Origin: Natronolimnobius baerhuensis
Lineage (GTDB): Archaea > Halobacteriota > Halobacteria > Halobacteriales > Natrialbaceae
Assembly: GCF_002177135.1 (NCBI RefSeq)
Contig: NZ_MWPH01000004.1
Coordinates: 62,001-126,000 of the forward strand
DNA: 64,000 nucleotides
Direction of reading: 5' to 3'
Part shown: positions 34,414 through 44,382 of the stretch, in pieces
Layout of the letters: the number at the start of each line of letters is the position of its first letter
How positions within the stretch are numbered: position 1 is the first letter of the stretch
Program-made: the position numbers and the translations under genes
Notes under the pieces: generated by a model
Told to the model about the DNA's origin: nothing
Database searches by the model: none
What the model saw: the letters and a program-made list of their open reading frames with translations, nothing else

Positions 34414-36267
34414 CTACTCGTGGGGGTGGAACCGCTTGACGGCACGGTCGACTGCGTCCGTCTGTCCGAGGAACGTCACACGATCACCATCTCGAAGTTC
34501 GTGATCGCCCGTCGGCACTTCGGTTGTCCCGTCTTGGTGAGTGAGCAGTCCGACAATGACACCGTCGGGAATTTCGGCGTTGAGTTCGGCGATGGTCTTT
34601 CCGACGAGGTCCGTGGCCGTCACCTCGATCTCTTGGACGTCACCCGTCCGCCCGAGTTCGTTCATCCACGCCGACAGCGACGGTCGTTCGAGGACGTTCT
34701 CGAGCGACCACGCGGTTGCCATCGAGAGATCGATTGCATGGACGCCGAGTGATTCGAAGGCGTCGACGTTGTCGGGTTGGTTCACCCGTGCGGCGACCGT
34801 GTCGACGTCGAAAGTCGTTTTTGCGAGCTGACAAACGAGCAAGTTAACGTCGTCGTCAGGCGTGACCGCGATAACAGTCTTCGCCTCATCTGCGCCCGCT
34901 TGCTCGAGGATCCTGGCGTCAGTGCCATCGCCCTCGAGTGCACGAAGGCCGCGTTTGCGAGCAGTTTCGACTGCATCGGAGTCGGTGTCGATCAGTTGTA
35001 CGTTCTCTCCGTCCTGTTCGAGTCGTTCTGCGAGCGAGAGACCGACGCGGCCCCCGCCGATGATGAGTGTGCGCATTGGTGAAACGCCGAGTGAGGTTGC
35101 GATCTGTCGTGCGAGGCCAGCCTGAAGGACGACTGTCGCGAAGATGATGAGAAAGACGGTTCCGGCGAGCAGTTGAGCCTCCTGTGGCCGACCGAGTGCC
35201 TGGAGTTCGACGGCAAACAGCGTCGCGACGCTTGCGGGGATGATCCCGCGCGGGCCGACGGCGCTCAGAAAAAGCCGTTCGTTGGTCGTAAAGCGCTCGT
35301 GGGTCGTCGAGAGGTAGATGACGGCTGGCCGGAGCACCAGCGTGATCGCGGCGACGATGGCAAGCCCGGCCAGTCCAAGCGCACGGATATCCGCAAAGTC
35401 GATCAACGCCGCCAGCGCGACGAAGATAAACGAGAGGACGACGACCGAGAGGTCATCGAGGAAGTCGATCACGTCCTCGTGGTACGGCAGGTCAACGTTT
35501 CCGAGAACAAAGCCGGCCATTGCGGCAGCGGCGATACCCGTCTCGCTCGCAATCGTTTCAGCACCAGCGTAGGCGACGATGATCCCGGCAAGAACGATCA
35601 ACCGGGCGTGAAGCGGCGCTGCAGACGGTCGGGACTGTCCATGCTCGAGGAAGAACCAGACCGCAGCCGCAACGAGCGCACCGACTGCGAGCCCGATTCC
35701 CAACCGTCTCGCAAACTCACCGACGAGCGCGGCCGGTGTTCCAGTCCCCGCGACGAGGACTTCGAAGATGACGACAACCAGAATCGCCGCGGTGATATCG
35801 TTGATTACACCTTCACCCTCGAGAACGCTGGCAACGTGATCGCGCACGGTCACGACCTGCAGGATCGGTCCGATCACCGTCGGCCCGGTCGCAATCAGCA
35901 GTGCGCCGACTAGGAGGCCGACCTCGAGACTCGTCTCGAGAAAGACGACGACAGCGGCGGCCGTGCCGAGCCAGGTGATCGCCGCGCCGATGGTGGTGAG
36001 CCGAAGCAGCGCCGTTGGACTTTCCCGAAGCTTCTCGAGGTGGAGGTGATAGCCGCCTTCGAAGAGGATGATCGCGACGCTGACGCCGACCATCGCCGAG
36101 AGTCCGCCGCCGAAGCTCTCCTGGGAGACGACCCCAAGCACTTCGGGACCGATCACAATCCCTGCGACGATCAAAAAAAGGACGCTCGGAATGTGGATTT
36201 GGTCGGCGAGAACGCGGGAGGCGACCCCGAGTGCCAGAATGAGTGCGACGATTGCGATGAGAGTCAC
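34414..36267 (-). CDS. cation:proton antiporter with TrkA-N/TrkA-C domains
   Basis: A 617-residue membrane protein. Residues 1-390 are 12 spans of the NhaP/CPA type, with conserved EGEGVINDITAAI and VGPRGIIPASVATL (the latter typical of Na+/H+ antiporters). Residues about 398-520 form an RCK/TrkA-N nucleotide-binding domain (IIGGGRVGLSLAERL). Residues about 530-617 form TrkA-C. The RCK part likely gates transport in response to a nucleotide. Important for sodium, potassium and pH balance in a halophile. It stands alone. Confidence 0.92.
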   Translation of the reverse strand: MTLIAIVALILALGVASRVLADQIHIPSVLFLIVAGIVIGPEVLGVVSQESFGGGLSAMVGVSVAIILFEGGYHLHLEKLRESPTALLRLTTIGAAITWLGTAAAVVVFLETSLEVGLLVGALLIATGPTVIGPILQVVTVRDHVASVLEGEGVINDITAAILVVVIFEVLVAGTGTPAALVGEFARRLGIGLAVGALVAAAVWFFLEHGQSRPSAAPLHARLIVLAGIIVAYAGAETIASETGIAAAAMAGFVLGNVDLPYHEDVIDFLDDLSVVVLSFIFVALAALIDFADIRALGLAGLAIVAAITLVLRPAVIYLSTTHERFTTNERLFLSAVGPRGIIPASVATLFAVELQALGRPQEAQLLAGTVFLIIFATVVLQAGLARQIATSLGVSPMRTLIIGGGRVGLSLAERLEQDGENVQLIDTDSDAVETARKRGLRALEGDGTDARILEQAGADEAKTVIAVTPDDDVNLLVCQLAKTTFDVDTVAARVNQPDNVDAFESLGVHAIDLSMATAWSLENVLERPSLSAWMNELGRTGDVQEIEVTATDLVGKTIAELNAEIPDGVIVGLLTHQDGTTEVPTGDHELRDGDRVTFLGQTDAVDRAVKRFHPHE

Positions 36268-36340
36268 GATTGATCAGCGGTGAGCGAGCACGCGGTGGTC
36301 CCGGCTATGCTGAGCCCACACGAGTGGGTCTTCAATGGCA

Positions 36341-37381
36341 TCAATCATCACCGTTTGGTGTGGTGTGTGCGCTCGAGTCGTCCGAACCGGTCGATTGGAC
36401 GACCTTGTAGAGGATCATTGACGCGACGAAAAACGACGAGCCGACGAGCAGGAGGACGCTCACGAGATCGAGCGCGTCCGTGCCAAGCCAGTTTGCGAGT
36501 TCGGACAGGGCGATTCCGCCGCTGGCGAAGACCATCATGAGACCGAAATAGACGATGACGTCGTCCTCATCGACCATCGTCGTTGCAGCGGAGCCGATGC
36601 GAGCGCCGAGAGCACTCCCGACTAGCAGCAAGGAGACGACCGTCAGGTCGACGCTGCCAGACATCCCATAGGTGAAGGTCCCGAACGCGCCCGAGAACAG
36701 CCCGGCGAACAGGCTGGTGCCGACGGCTGCAGTCAGCGGCGTCCCGATCAGGTAGTAAATCGCGGGCATGCGGATGAAGCCACCACCGACGCCGATCAGC
36801 CCCGAGACGAGGCCGACGCTCCCGCCGGCACCCGTGATTGTCCACACCGATGCGCGCCCGCCGGACGTGAGTGAGATCATCGGCGGGATGGTGTAGGACT
36901 GTATCTTCTGGCCGATGGCCGGAATGTCCTCATCACTGACGTCGTCGGAACCGTCATCGCCTCCAGTGTCGTCCCCATCCTCGAGGGTGGCGGCTCGGCG
37001 AAGGAACAGCGCGCCGATCCCCGCAAGCAGGACGACGTAGGCAATGCCCGTGACGAGATTCGCGATTCCCAGCGCCTCTAAGCCAAAGACAAGGCGACTG
37101 CCGAGTTCGATCCCAATCGAGAGCACGATGAACAGGATCGCGCCGAGTTTGTAGTCGACCTGTCCGATATCGTAGTGCTTCAGGACGGCAATCACCGACG
37201 TCCCGAAGTAAAACGCCAGTCCGCTCCCGATAGCGACCGACGCAGGGTAATCGAGCAAGAGCAGCGTCGGCGTAATCAGGAACGAGCCACCCATGCCGAA
37301 GAAGCCAAACAGGACGCCGACCATGAAGCCAAAGCTCACGAACAACACCAGCAGAGTCAGACTCAGTCCCAGTAGCTCCAT
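36341..37381 (-). CDS. TauE/SafE family sulfite/sulfonate exporter-like protein
   Basis: A 346-residue membrane protein with two inverted groups of about four spans, each with the family motif (GVLFGFFGMGGSFLITPTLL and GLVSGLIGVGGGFIRMPAIY). The connecting loop (about 145-170) is very acidic. Family members export sulfite or organosulfur compounds or import thiosulfate-like anions. Right upstream is a 48-residue membrane protein, a regular companion, and sulfur-transfer genes lie 11 kb away. Confidence 0.92.
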   Translation of the reverse strand: MELLGLSLTLLVLFVSFGFMVGVLFGFFGMGGSFLITPTLLLLDYPASVAIGSGLAFYFGTSVIAVLKHYDIGQVDYKLGAILFIVLSIGIELGSRLVFGLEALGIANLVTGIAYVVLLAGIGALFLRRAATLEDGDDTGGDDGSDDVSDEDIPAIGQKIQSYTIPPMISLTSGGRASVWTITGAGGSVGLVSGLIGVGGGFIRMPAIYYLIGTPLTAAVGTSLFAGLFSGAFGTFTYGMSGSVDLTVVSLLLVGSALGARIGSAATTMVDEDDVIVYFGLMMVFASGGIALSELANWLGTDALDLVSVLLLVGSSFFVASMILYKVVQSTGSDDSSAHTTPNGDD

Positions 37382-37384
37382 CGA

Positions 37385-37531
37385 TTAGGCGTCCGTGATC
37401 GTTTTAATCAGTGGCGTTGCAACTCGCTCGAGAGCGCCGTACCCGACGTAGAGGACGACGGCCTGAACGAGGATGACGCCCACGAGGAGCGTCGCCTGTA
37501 CCGGTGCAGGAACTGTGGCGAACTCGATCAT
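37385..37531 (-). CDS. 48-residue single-span membrane protein paired with TauE/SafE
   Basis: It starts MIEFATVPAPVQATLLVGVI, continues LVQAVVLYVGYGALERVATP and ends LIKTITDA. One membrane span covers about residues 11-32. The stop lies three bases before the TauE/SafE start, so the two are coupled. Small proteins of this kind (I believe now grouped as DUF7512) accompany TauE/SafE genes in haloarchaea, perhaps as a subunit. Confidence 0.75.
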   Translation of the reverse strand: MIEFATVPAPVQATLLVGVILVQAVVLYVGYGALERVATPLIKTITDA

Positions 37532-37937
37532 GCGTCGCACCCTCCATTCGCAGTTGGTAGTGTACAGCTCATGGATTTCTACTCATTACTCTCTACTCCG
37601 AGGGAGTGTATAACGCTTTTGGGACTCAAGAACAATATTACTCCAGCCTATGCGACGCCTATCCAACGAGAATATTTCCATACGTTATGGAGATATAGAT
37701 CCTCGAGTTCGTCGTCGCGCACACCGACGGTGCGTCTCGCCCGCGCCATATCGAACGATTGTCGGATAGAAGGCGCACATGGGGTCCACTCACACAGACT
37801 TCGATAGCAGAGATCTGCCCGCACATTCCACGGTCTGGCCAAGAGTCAGTGTCCACATCAAACTCAGTTGCTGCCAGGTATGCTGCCATATATTGGGATA
37901 CCCAAACAATATTATGCTGTCAGACCGTACGAGGCGT
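37532..37937. other. divergent intergenic region
   Basis: About 400 bases without a credible gene between the divergent small membrane protein and the UspA gene. The end near 37905-37914 (ACAATATTAT) serves as the likely TATA region of the UspA gene. Confidence 0.4.
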
Positions 37938-38774
37938 ATGAAAGCGGTACTCGCCACAGACCTCTCGGCGGCCAGCGAGGCGACCATCGAGAATGAGACC
38001 TGCCTCGAGTGTCTCGGTCGAATCGGCATCGAAGAGATGCACCTGGTGACGGTCATTCCGTCAAACGTCCACGCGGGCATGCCCGGAATCGACTTCGAAA
38101 AACGGCGTCGAAACGCGATCTCAGCGTACGAAGGCGTTATCGAACGCGCTGGCTTCGATGTCGAGACGCATGTTGTCCGCGGGACCCCACACCGCCGCAT
38201 CCGCGGCATCGCCGAAACGATTGGGGCGAGTCTCACCGTTGTCGGCTCGCGCGGGAAAAGTCCACTCGAGAATCGGGTTATCGGCTCGACGGCGCGCAAC
38301 CTCGCCCGAACGACCGAGACGCCGCTACTGGTCAATCGAATCGAACGCGAGGCCGACGATCCGACCGTCGTCAGACAGCACTTGTTCCAGCGAATGCTGT
38401 ATGCGACGGATTTCTCCGAAAACGCAGATCGTGCGTTCGAAGCGTTCTCGTACCTGCGTCATGCAACCCAGGAGGCGACGCTCGTCCACGTCGAAACGCC
38501 GAAAGATCCCGGTCCGACGGAGGCAGACGACCCCGAAACACAGCTTTCAACGTTGGCCGACCAACTCGAGGAGTGGGATATTGACACCCGTCTCGAGATT
38601 CGCCAGGGTGATCCAGCCGACGAGATTCTCGCCGTCGAAGACGCCGTCGACCCGACGACGATTCTCGTCGGCTCGCGCGGTCACAGCCGGCTTCGGAGAC
38701 TACTGCTGGGGAGCGTTTCTGAGGACCTGGTTGCGCAAGCAAACGGCAACGTGATGCTCGTGCCACCTGCCTGA
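37938..38774 (+). CDS. tandem two-domain universal stress protein UspA
   Basis: A 278-residue protein with two Usp domains (1-140 and 150-278). Domain 1 starts MKAVLATDLSAASEATIENE and has the ATP signature GSRGKSPLENRVIGSTARNL. Domain 2 starts RMLYATDFSENADRAF and has GSRGHSRLRRLLLGSVSEDL. Both are of the ATP-binding type. The upstream part of the long frame is not protein-like; ATG 37938 fits the TATA region. The gene converges on the methyltransferase gene. Confidence 0.93.
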   Translation: MKAVLATDLSAASEATIENETCLECLGRIGIEEMHLVTVIPSNVHAGMPGIDFEKRRRNAISAYEGVIERAGFDVETHVVRGTPHRRIRGIAETIGASLTVVGSRGKSPLENRVIGSTARNLARTTETPLLVNRIEREADDPTVVRQHLFQRMLYATDFSENADRAFEAFSYLRHATQEATLVHVETPKDPGPTEADDPETQLSTLADQLEEWDIDTRLEIRQGDPADEILAVEDAVDPTTILVGSRGHSRLRRLLLGSVSEDLVAQANGNVMLVPPA

Positions 38775-38787
38775 TCGCGCCGCACAA

Positions 38788-39342
38788 TTACCGAGAGACG
38801 ACAACTGCCAGCGTCTCTGGCCGGTCGTGGACACGCTCGAGGGAGAAGCCAACGTCCTCGAGGTGGGCCACGACCTCGTCGGGACCGAATCGTTCGTCGA
38901 CTGGCGGGCCGTCAGCACCGGTTCCAGTGGCCGACCAGTCGACGGTGACGAGACGACCGCCCGGACGAATCACGCGGGCGAGTTCCGCCATCGTCTCGTC
39001 CGTGGCGTACTCATGGTGGGTCATCGTCGAGAAGGCCCCGTCCAGTTCGTCGTCCGCGAAGGGCAACGAGTCGATCCCTGCGGTGACGAACTCGACGTTC
39101 GCTGTGCAGCCTTCGTCGCGGTGGTACTCGTGCATCTCCTCCTGTAGGTCGACTGCGTACAGCGTCTCGACGAACGGAGCAACATCTCGGGAGTAGAAGC
39201 CCGTTCCCGATCCAAGATCCGCGACGACAGCCTCGGCGTCGGGTGCGAGCATCTCGAGCAGTTCCTCGCGCGAGCAAAAGCGATAGCGTGACGGATCCTC
39301 GAGTTTGTCAGCGCGGTCGATGGGGAACGTGTGAAATCCCAT
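38788..39342 (-). CDS. class I SAM-dependent methyltransferase
   Basis: A 184-residue cytoplasmic methyltransferase of the UbiE/COQ5-like group. The SAM site is VVADLGSGTGFYSRDVA, followed by the acidic strand end AVDLQEEM and the post-motif segment GAFSTMTHHEYATDETMAEL, then IRPGGRLVTVDW. The substrate is unknown. It starts at MGFHTFPIDR. It lies downstream of the metal ATPase group on the same strand, 55 bases past the deoxyhypusine-synthase fragment. Confidence 0.88.
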   Translation of the reverse strand: MGFHTFPIDRADKLEDPSRYRFCSREELLEMLAPDAEAVVADLGSGTGFYSRDVAPFVETLYAVDLQEEMHEYHRDEGCTANVEFVTAGIDSLPFADDELDGAFSTMTHHEYATDETMAELARVIRPGGRLVTVDWSATGTGADGPPVDERFGPDEVVAHLEDVGFSLERVHDRPETLAVVVSR

Positions 39343-39396
39343 AGCGACACTTTTGGGCGGCAGGCACAAGAGTGTGCCTGCTCGAGAGGAGGTCGA

Positions 39397-39711
39397 CTAG
39401 TTGAACGCGCCTGCCACGAGCAGCGGGAAGACCAGCGTCGCCTCCGCTTCGATCTGTGTGTAGTTCGCTCGTTCGTCCTTGATTTTGCCCCACGAGACTG
39501 CCTCGTTCGGCGGGGCACCCGACAATGAGCCGTCTCCTTCCATCCCTGTCGAAATGTATACGACGTAATCCGCGCCGCCGCGGAACAGATTGGTCATAAT
39601 CGCGTGATGTTTCGGGACGCCGCCACCGACTGCGATCAGCCCCGTTGTGTCTGCGAGTAACCCATCCTCGATGAGGGAGCGAAAGCGAGCGAGTAGGGTG
39701 GAGTCGTTCAC
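39397..39711 (-). CDS. C-terminal fragment of deoxyhypusine synthase-like protein
   Basis: Only 104 residues, against about 300-350 for the enzyme that starts hypusine formation on aIF5A. The retained part is the active-site end: VGGGVPKHHAIMTNLFRGGA, YISTGMEGDGSLSGAPPNEA, then VSWGK with the catalytic lysine, and LVFPLLVAGAF. The N-terminal NAD- and spermidine-binding core is missing and nothing upstream can supply it, as the frame starts (GTG) on the last bases of the ATPase gene. Either a truncated relic kept by cotranscription, or a small protein with a new role. Confidence 0.8.
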   Translation of the reverse strand: MNDSTLLARFRSLIEDGLLADTTGLIAVGGGVPKHHAIMTNLFRGGADYVVYISTGMEGDGSLSGAPPNEAVSWGKIKDERANYTQIEAEATLVFPLLVAGAFN

Positions 39712-41735
39712 TCGTCGAATCGCAACAGCCGCAACCCGATCAGGCTGACGAGGACAGTCGACCCCTCGTGACCGACGACCGCAACCGGGAGCGGGATTCC
39801 AGCGGTGAGAATCGCGATGACCATGATTGCAATGGCTCCGAACGCGATGGCGAAGTTGATGTACAGCGTCCGGCGCGTCTCCTTGCTGAGGGCGAACGCG
39901 TAGGGAAGCCGATTGAGTTTGTCCGACATGAGGACGATATCGGCCGTCTCGAGTGCGACGTCAGTTCCGACGCCACCCATGCCGATGCTGATATCGGCCG
40001 TTGCGAGCGCGGGGGCGTCGTTGACGCCGTCACCAACCATCGCGACAGCCTCGTGGCGCTCCTGGAGTGCCTCGATGTGATCGACTTTCTCCTCGGGAAG
40101 CAACGACGCGTACACCTCATCGATACCCAGTTCCTCGGCGATGTACTGAGCGACCCGCTCGTTGTCGCCAGTCAGCATGACGACCTGTTCGACGCCACGT
40201 TCGCGAAGTTGCTCGATCATCTCGGCTGCGTCGGGACGGATCGTGTCGGTAAACGCGAGCCAGCCGAGCACGGATAGCTCCTCGTCAGTCTCGCTCACGA
40301 CGAGGACACTCGTTTTTCCCTTGTTCTCGAGGTTGCGGACAGCCTCGAGACCAATTTCGCGGCCATCAATCGAGCGATCCTCGAGGACGGTCTCGACGTA
40401 GCGCGGGTTCCCGATGTGGATTGTCTGTCCGTCGACGGTCGCGTGGACACCTTTGCCGACAACGGCCTCGAAGTCGCTGGCAGCAGCCACCTCGAGAGAA
40501 CGGTCCGCAGCAGCCTCGACAGTCGCCTCGGCGAGGTGGTGTTCCGACCGGGACTGGACGGCTGCCGCGAGTGCAAGCAGTCGGTCGTCAGCGTTGGAGT
40601 TGTACTCGAGTGCGCTGTCTGCGAGCAGGTCGCTGTCGAGTGCACCGCCGTCGGTTGAGAGAGCCGTCTCGCGGGCGCGGACGTCAGTTAGTCGCGTGTT
40701 CCCCTCCGTCAGCGTCCCCGTTTTGTCGAACGCGATTGCGTCGACGTTTCCGGCGGTTTCGATGTGTTCGCCGCCTTTGAACAGGACACCCTGTCGGCCA
40801 CCGGCAGAGATTGCCGACAGCACTGCCGCCGGCGTCGAGATGATGACTGCACAGGGTGAGGCGGCGACCATGAGTGTCATTGCCCGATAAAAGGTCGGCT
40901 CGAACGAGTGATTCAGGAGTGTCAGTGGGAGCGCGATTGCGACCACCGTCATCGCGAACACGCCAAGCACGTAGGGCTGTTCGAAGCGGTCGATGAGTTG
41001 CTGGGTCGGCGCTCGTTTCTCCTGTGCCTCCTCGACCATGGTAATGAGCCGGGAAATCGCCGACTCCGTGGCCTCTCGGGTCACTCGCACCTCGAGGCTG
41101 CCCGTCTCGTTGATCGTCCCGCTGAAGACCTCGTCCCCGGGTTCTTTCGCCACGGGCACCGATTCGCCAGTGAGTGAGGACTGATCGACCGTGCTCTCGC
41201 CGGTTTCAACGACGCCATCGAGGGGCAACCGTTCACCGGGGCGCACAACGAACACGTCGCCGACCTCGACGTCATCGATTGGCGTCGTCGTTTCCGTCCC
41301 GTTGCGAAGCACCTGCGCCGATTCCGGGCGCATCTCAACAAGCGACTTGATCGCGGTTCGTGACCGGCCAATCGCATACTCCTCGAGGACGCCCGAGAGC
41401 GAGAACAGGAACAACAACATTGCGCCCTCGAACGGTGCGCCGATGTACAGCGCCCCGAGCGCGGCGATAATCATGAGGAGATCAATCTCGACTGCCGGCT
41501 CTCGTATCGCCGCAACGCTCGCTTTGAGGCCGTACCAACCGCCGAAGACGTAGGCTGCGCCATACCCTCCCCAGACGACCGACGACGGCGCACCGAACCA
41601 ACTTCCGAAGAGTCCGACAAACATGCCAACAAACGTGATACCGACGAAAATCGCCTGTCGGCGTAATTCGAGTCGGTCCGTCAGCGCTGCTGACCGTTCA
41701 GCAGCGTTCGAGACGGAACTCGAGCTGGTATCCAT
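39708..41735 (-). CDS. P1B-4 type heavy-metal translocating ATPase
   Basis: A 675-residue membrane pump without an N-terminal heavy-metal domain. The transmembrane metal motif is SPC at 293-295 (AASPCAVIIS), the phosphorylation site is DKTGT at 337-341, the hinge GDGVNDAPAL is present, and the last span has HEGST at 656-660. SPC plus HEG(G/S)T places it in group P1B-4, whose members export Co(II), Fe(II) or Zn(II). ATG 41735 avoids overlap with the upstream copper ATPase, from which it is 61 bases away. Likely cotranscribed with it. Confidence 0.92.
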   Translation of the reverse strand: MDTSSSSVSNAAERSAALTDRLELRRQAIFVGITFVGMFVGLFGSWFGAPSSVVWGGYGAAYVFGGWYGLKASVAAIREPAVEIDLLMIIAALGALYIGAPFEGAMLLFLFSLSGVLEEYAIGRSRTAIKSLVEMRPESAQVLRNGTETTTPIDDVEVGDVFVVRPGERLPLDGVVETGESTVDQSSLTGESVPVAKEPGDEVFSGTINETGSLEVRVTREATESAISRLITMVEEAQEKRAPTQQLIDRFEQPYVLGVFAMTVVAIALPLTLLNHSFEPTFYRAMTLMVAASPCAVIISTPAAVLSAISAGGRQGVLFKGGEHIETAGNVDAIAFDKTGTLTEGNTRLTDVRARETALSTDGGALDSDLLADSALEYNSNADDRLLALAAAVQSRSEHHLAEATVEAAADRSLEVAAASDFEAVVGKGVHATVDGQTIHIGNPRYVETVLEDRSIDGREIGLEAVRNLENKGKTSVLVVSETDEELSVLGWLAFTDTIRPDAAEMIEQLRERGVEQVVMLTGDNERVAQYIAEELGIDEVYASLLPEEKVDHIEALQERHEAVAMVGDGVNDAPALATADISIGMGGVGTDVALETADIVLMSDKLNRLPYAFALSKETRRTLYINFAIAFGAIAIMVIAILTAGIPLPVAVVGHEGSTVLVSLIGLRLLRFDE

Positions 41736-41796
41736 ATCGGGAGTTGTCTTTGGGCCAGAATAAGCATTTGTATCGTGGAGGCCAAAGCCGGGTACA

Positions 41797-44220
41797 TCAC
41801 AGCGACCGCGACGAGTTGATGACGACCAGCAGACTGCTCGTTGCCATTGCGAGGGCTGCAACGAGTGGACTCAGTAGCCCAGTGATCGCAACTGGGATTG
41901 CAATGGCATTGTAGACGAATGCCCAGCCCAGATTCTGGCGGATTCGGCGGTGTGTCCCCGACGAAATGTCGAAAACGTCGACGATAGAGCCGAGGTCATC
42001 GCCAAGGATCACGGCGTCTGCAGCATCGGTCGCGAGTTCAGTGCCGCTCCCCATCGCGATTCCGACGTCTGCGGCAGCCAACGCGGGCGCGTCGTTGCTT
42101 CCATCGCCGACCATTGCGACCGTTCCGCGCGTCCGGAGCCGACGGATCGTCTCGGCTTTGGCCTCGGGCGGGACCGCTTCGAAAACGTCGTCGACGCCGT
42201 CGATGGCGCGAAACCGATCAGCCGAGGCCCCCTCATCACCGGTGAGGACGACGACTGATCGATCAACTGAGAGCGTATCGATCACCGTCTCCCAGTTCTC
42301 ACGGGGCGAGTCGCTGACTGCAATGACGCCGTGGACACGACCATCCCAACCGACGACAACTGGTACCTCACCCGCAGATCGTGTCTCTTCAATACTCGCT
42401 GCCAGTGACGCTGGAATCGAGAGGCCACGGCTACGGGCAAATTCGGGATGCCCAACGAGCGTGCGCTCACCGTCGATGACGCCGGTAACGCCTCGAGCAG
42501 TTCGTTCGAAGTTTCCAACGTCAACAGTTTCGACTGCATCACTATCTGTGTCATCGAACGGTGCATCGGCGATTGCACGGCCGATTGGATGCTCGGAGAG
42601 CGCTTCGACGGCCTTGGCGCGGCACAAGACAACACCGGCATCGACCGGCTCTCGAGTCTGGTCGGTACTCTCGTCGACGTAGACGTCCGTGACAGACATC
42701 TCTCCCTCAGTAAGCGTCCCGGTCTTATCGAGGACGACAACATCGATAGTCGGTGTCGCTTCGAATATCGTCTCCGTTGCAACGACGATTCCGCGTCGGG
42801 CTGCCGTCTGGATACCCGACGCGATTGCAAGCGGTGTCGCAAGTCCAAGCGCACACGGACAGGAGACGATTACGACCGTGAGCCCGACAAGCAACGCTGT
42901 ACTCGGACTCGAGCCGGTCACGAGCAGTACAGTTGTTGCGATAGTCGCGAGGACGACAACGAGTGGAACGAAGACTGTCGCGAGTTTGTCTGCGAGTCGC
43001 TGGATGCCCGGTCGGGCGCTTTGAATCGACCAGAGTAGCGACACTAGTCTATCGTGGGTACTTTTTGCGTCGTCACCGACCTCGACGACGACCGGTGCAT
43101 CTGTGACGACGGTCCCACCTCGAACAGGATCGCCGGGCGTTTTCGTCACTGGCAGAGACTCGCCAGTAATCAGCGATTCGTCGACGGCCGCCTGTCCCTC
43201 GTGGATCGTTCCATCGAGTGGGATGCGCTCTCCCGAGCGAACGAGGAGGTGGTCGCCCGGATCGATGGCAGACAGTGCAACTGTGTCACCGCTGTCTGCC
43301 AGTCGGGCGGTATCGACCTGTGCTTCGGTCAGCTCACTCAGCAGTCCCGCAGCGCGGCGCTTGATCCGGGTTTCGTAGTAGGTGCCAGCGGTGACGACGA
43401 GGACAACCGCGACGGACACATCGAAGTACAGATCTGTCCGTCCCAGAACCATCGCGAGGGTACTGTACGCGTACGCCCCCACGGCAGCCAGCGAGACGAG
43501 GAGATCCATATTGGGCATTCCCGACCGGAGGCTGACGTAGGCCCCGCGCAAGATAGGCCAGCCAGTGTAAAACAGGACGAACGACGTCATCAACCAGATG
43601 TTCACTACGAGGTAGTAGCCATCGTAGCTCCCGAACTCCGCCAACGGCTCGTAGCCAAAATACGTCGGATAGAGAAACACGCCATACCAGACCATCACCA
43701 TCATCCCGAACAACCCGCCACCGATAAGGAATTTCACCAGTGAATCATCGCGGGTGCGGTCGTCCTGCTCGTTCGTCCGTTCGCGAGCGTCATAGCCGTA
43801 CCCCGAAAGCACAGTCGGAAGCGCCGTCTCGTCGAGGGCCTCAGGATCGTACGCCACCCTGACCGTATCAGTTGCGTAGCTCGCCTCCACGCCGAGCACT
43901 CCCTCTGTCGCCATTGCCCGCGTCTCGAGAAATGCCTCACAGGTCGCACAGTGCATCCCATCGACCGTCAGATACGCATCCTCGCCCTCGAGATCGTCCA
44001 TCGTCGACGACTCACTCGCCAGCCGGTCACGAACGGCAGCACCGTCCGTTTCTGCAGTCTCACCGAGTGCCCGGTGGACTTCGAGACAGCCACGACAACA
44101 AAACTGCGTGTCATCGGGTCCAGTAATGGGATCACTCGAGATCGGGAGCGAACAGAGACTGCAGCCGCTCGAGTCGTCTGCAGGAGTTTCAGGTTCGGTT
44201 GGAACGGATGTGTGACTCAT
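41797..44220 (-). CDS. CcoI/FixI-like copper P-type ATPase
   Basis: An 807-residue copper pump. The N-terminus has a cysteine cluster (CSLCSLPIS at 20-23 and FCCRGCLEV at 40-45) typical of CcoI/FixI, then a heavy-metal domain with GMHCATC (88-94). The membrane metal site is CPC at 454-456 and the phosphorylation motif is DKTGT at 498-502; [10 protein letters not shown] is the hinge. CcoI-type pumps export Cu(I) slowly to build cytochrome oxidase copper sites. The neighbouring cbaDBAC operon is the obvious client. Confidence 0.92.
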   Translation of the reverse strand: MSHTSVPTEPETPADDSSGCSLCSLPISSDPITGPDDTQFCCRGCLEVHRALGETAETDGAAVRDRLASESSTMDDLEGEDAYLTVDGMHCATCEAFLETRAMATEGVLGVEASYATDTVRVAYDPEALDETALPTVLSGYGYDARERTNEQDDRTRDDSLVKFLIGGGLFGMMVMVWYGVFLYPTYFGYEPLAEFGSYDGYYLVVNIWLMTSFVLFYTGWPILRGAYVSLRSGMPNMDLLVSLAAVGAYAYSTLAMVLGRTDLYFDVSVAVVLVVTAGTYYETRIKRRAAGLLSELTEAQVDTARLADSGDTVALSAIDPGDHLLVRSGERIPLDGTIHEGQAAVDESLITGESLPVTKTPGDPVRGGTVVTDAPVVVEVGDDAKSTHDRLVSLLWSIQSARPGIQRLADKLATVFVPLVVVLATIATTVLLVTGSSPSTALLVGLTVVIVSCPCALGLATPLAIASGIQTAARRGIVVATETIFEATPTIDVVVLDKTGTLTEGEMSVTDVYVDESTDQTREPVDAGVVLCRAKAVEALSEHPIGRAIADAPFDDTDSDAVETVDVGNFERTARGVTGVIDGERTLVGHPEFARSRGLSIPASLAASIEETRSAGEVPVVVGWDGRVHGVIAVSDSPRENWETVIDTLSVDRSVVVLTGDEGASADRFRAIDGVDDVFEAVPPEAKAETIRRLRTRGTVAMVGDGSNDAPALAAADVGIAMGSGTELATDAADAVILGDDLGSIVDVFDISSGTHRRIRQNLGWAFVYNAIAIPVAITGLLSPLVAALAMATSSLLVVINSSRSL

Positions 44221-44354
44221 CGGCAGAGAGACGATAGCTCGAGGCGTCTAAACAGGGTGCAGTGATGGTGCCACGCAACAGCGGCGACTGCGTTGAACGT
44301 GAGCACTAGCCACGTGAGGGCACACTCTATCGCGGGTCGCTGTCGCCCCCGCAT
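44217..44354 (-). CDS. possible 45-residue membrane protein coupled to the copper ATPase
   Basis: The frame from ATG 44354 reads [20 protein letters not shown] then [15 protein letters not shown] and ends on a TGA that overlaps the ATPase start codon (ATGA). One hydrophobic segment is followed by a His3-Cys run that could bind metal. The overlap argues for a real gene; the small size and lack of recognised relatives argue against. Confidence 0.35.
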   Translation of the reverse strand: MRGRQRPAIECALTWLVLTFNAVAAVAWHHHCTLFRRLELSSLCR

Positions 44355-44382
44355 GTGTTTGGAACGGTTCGGACGGTCACAG

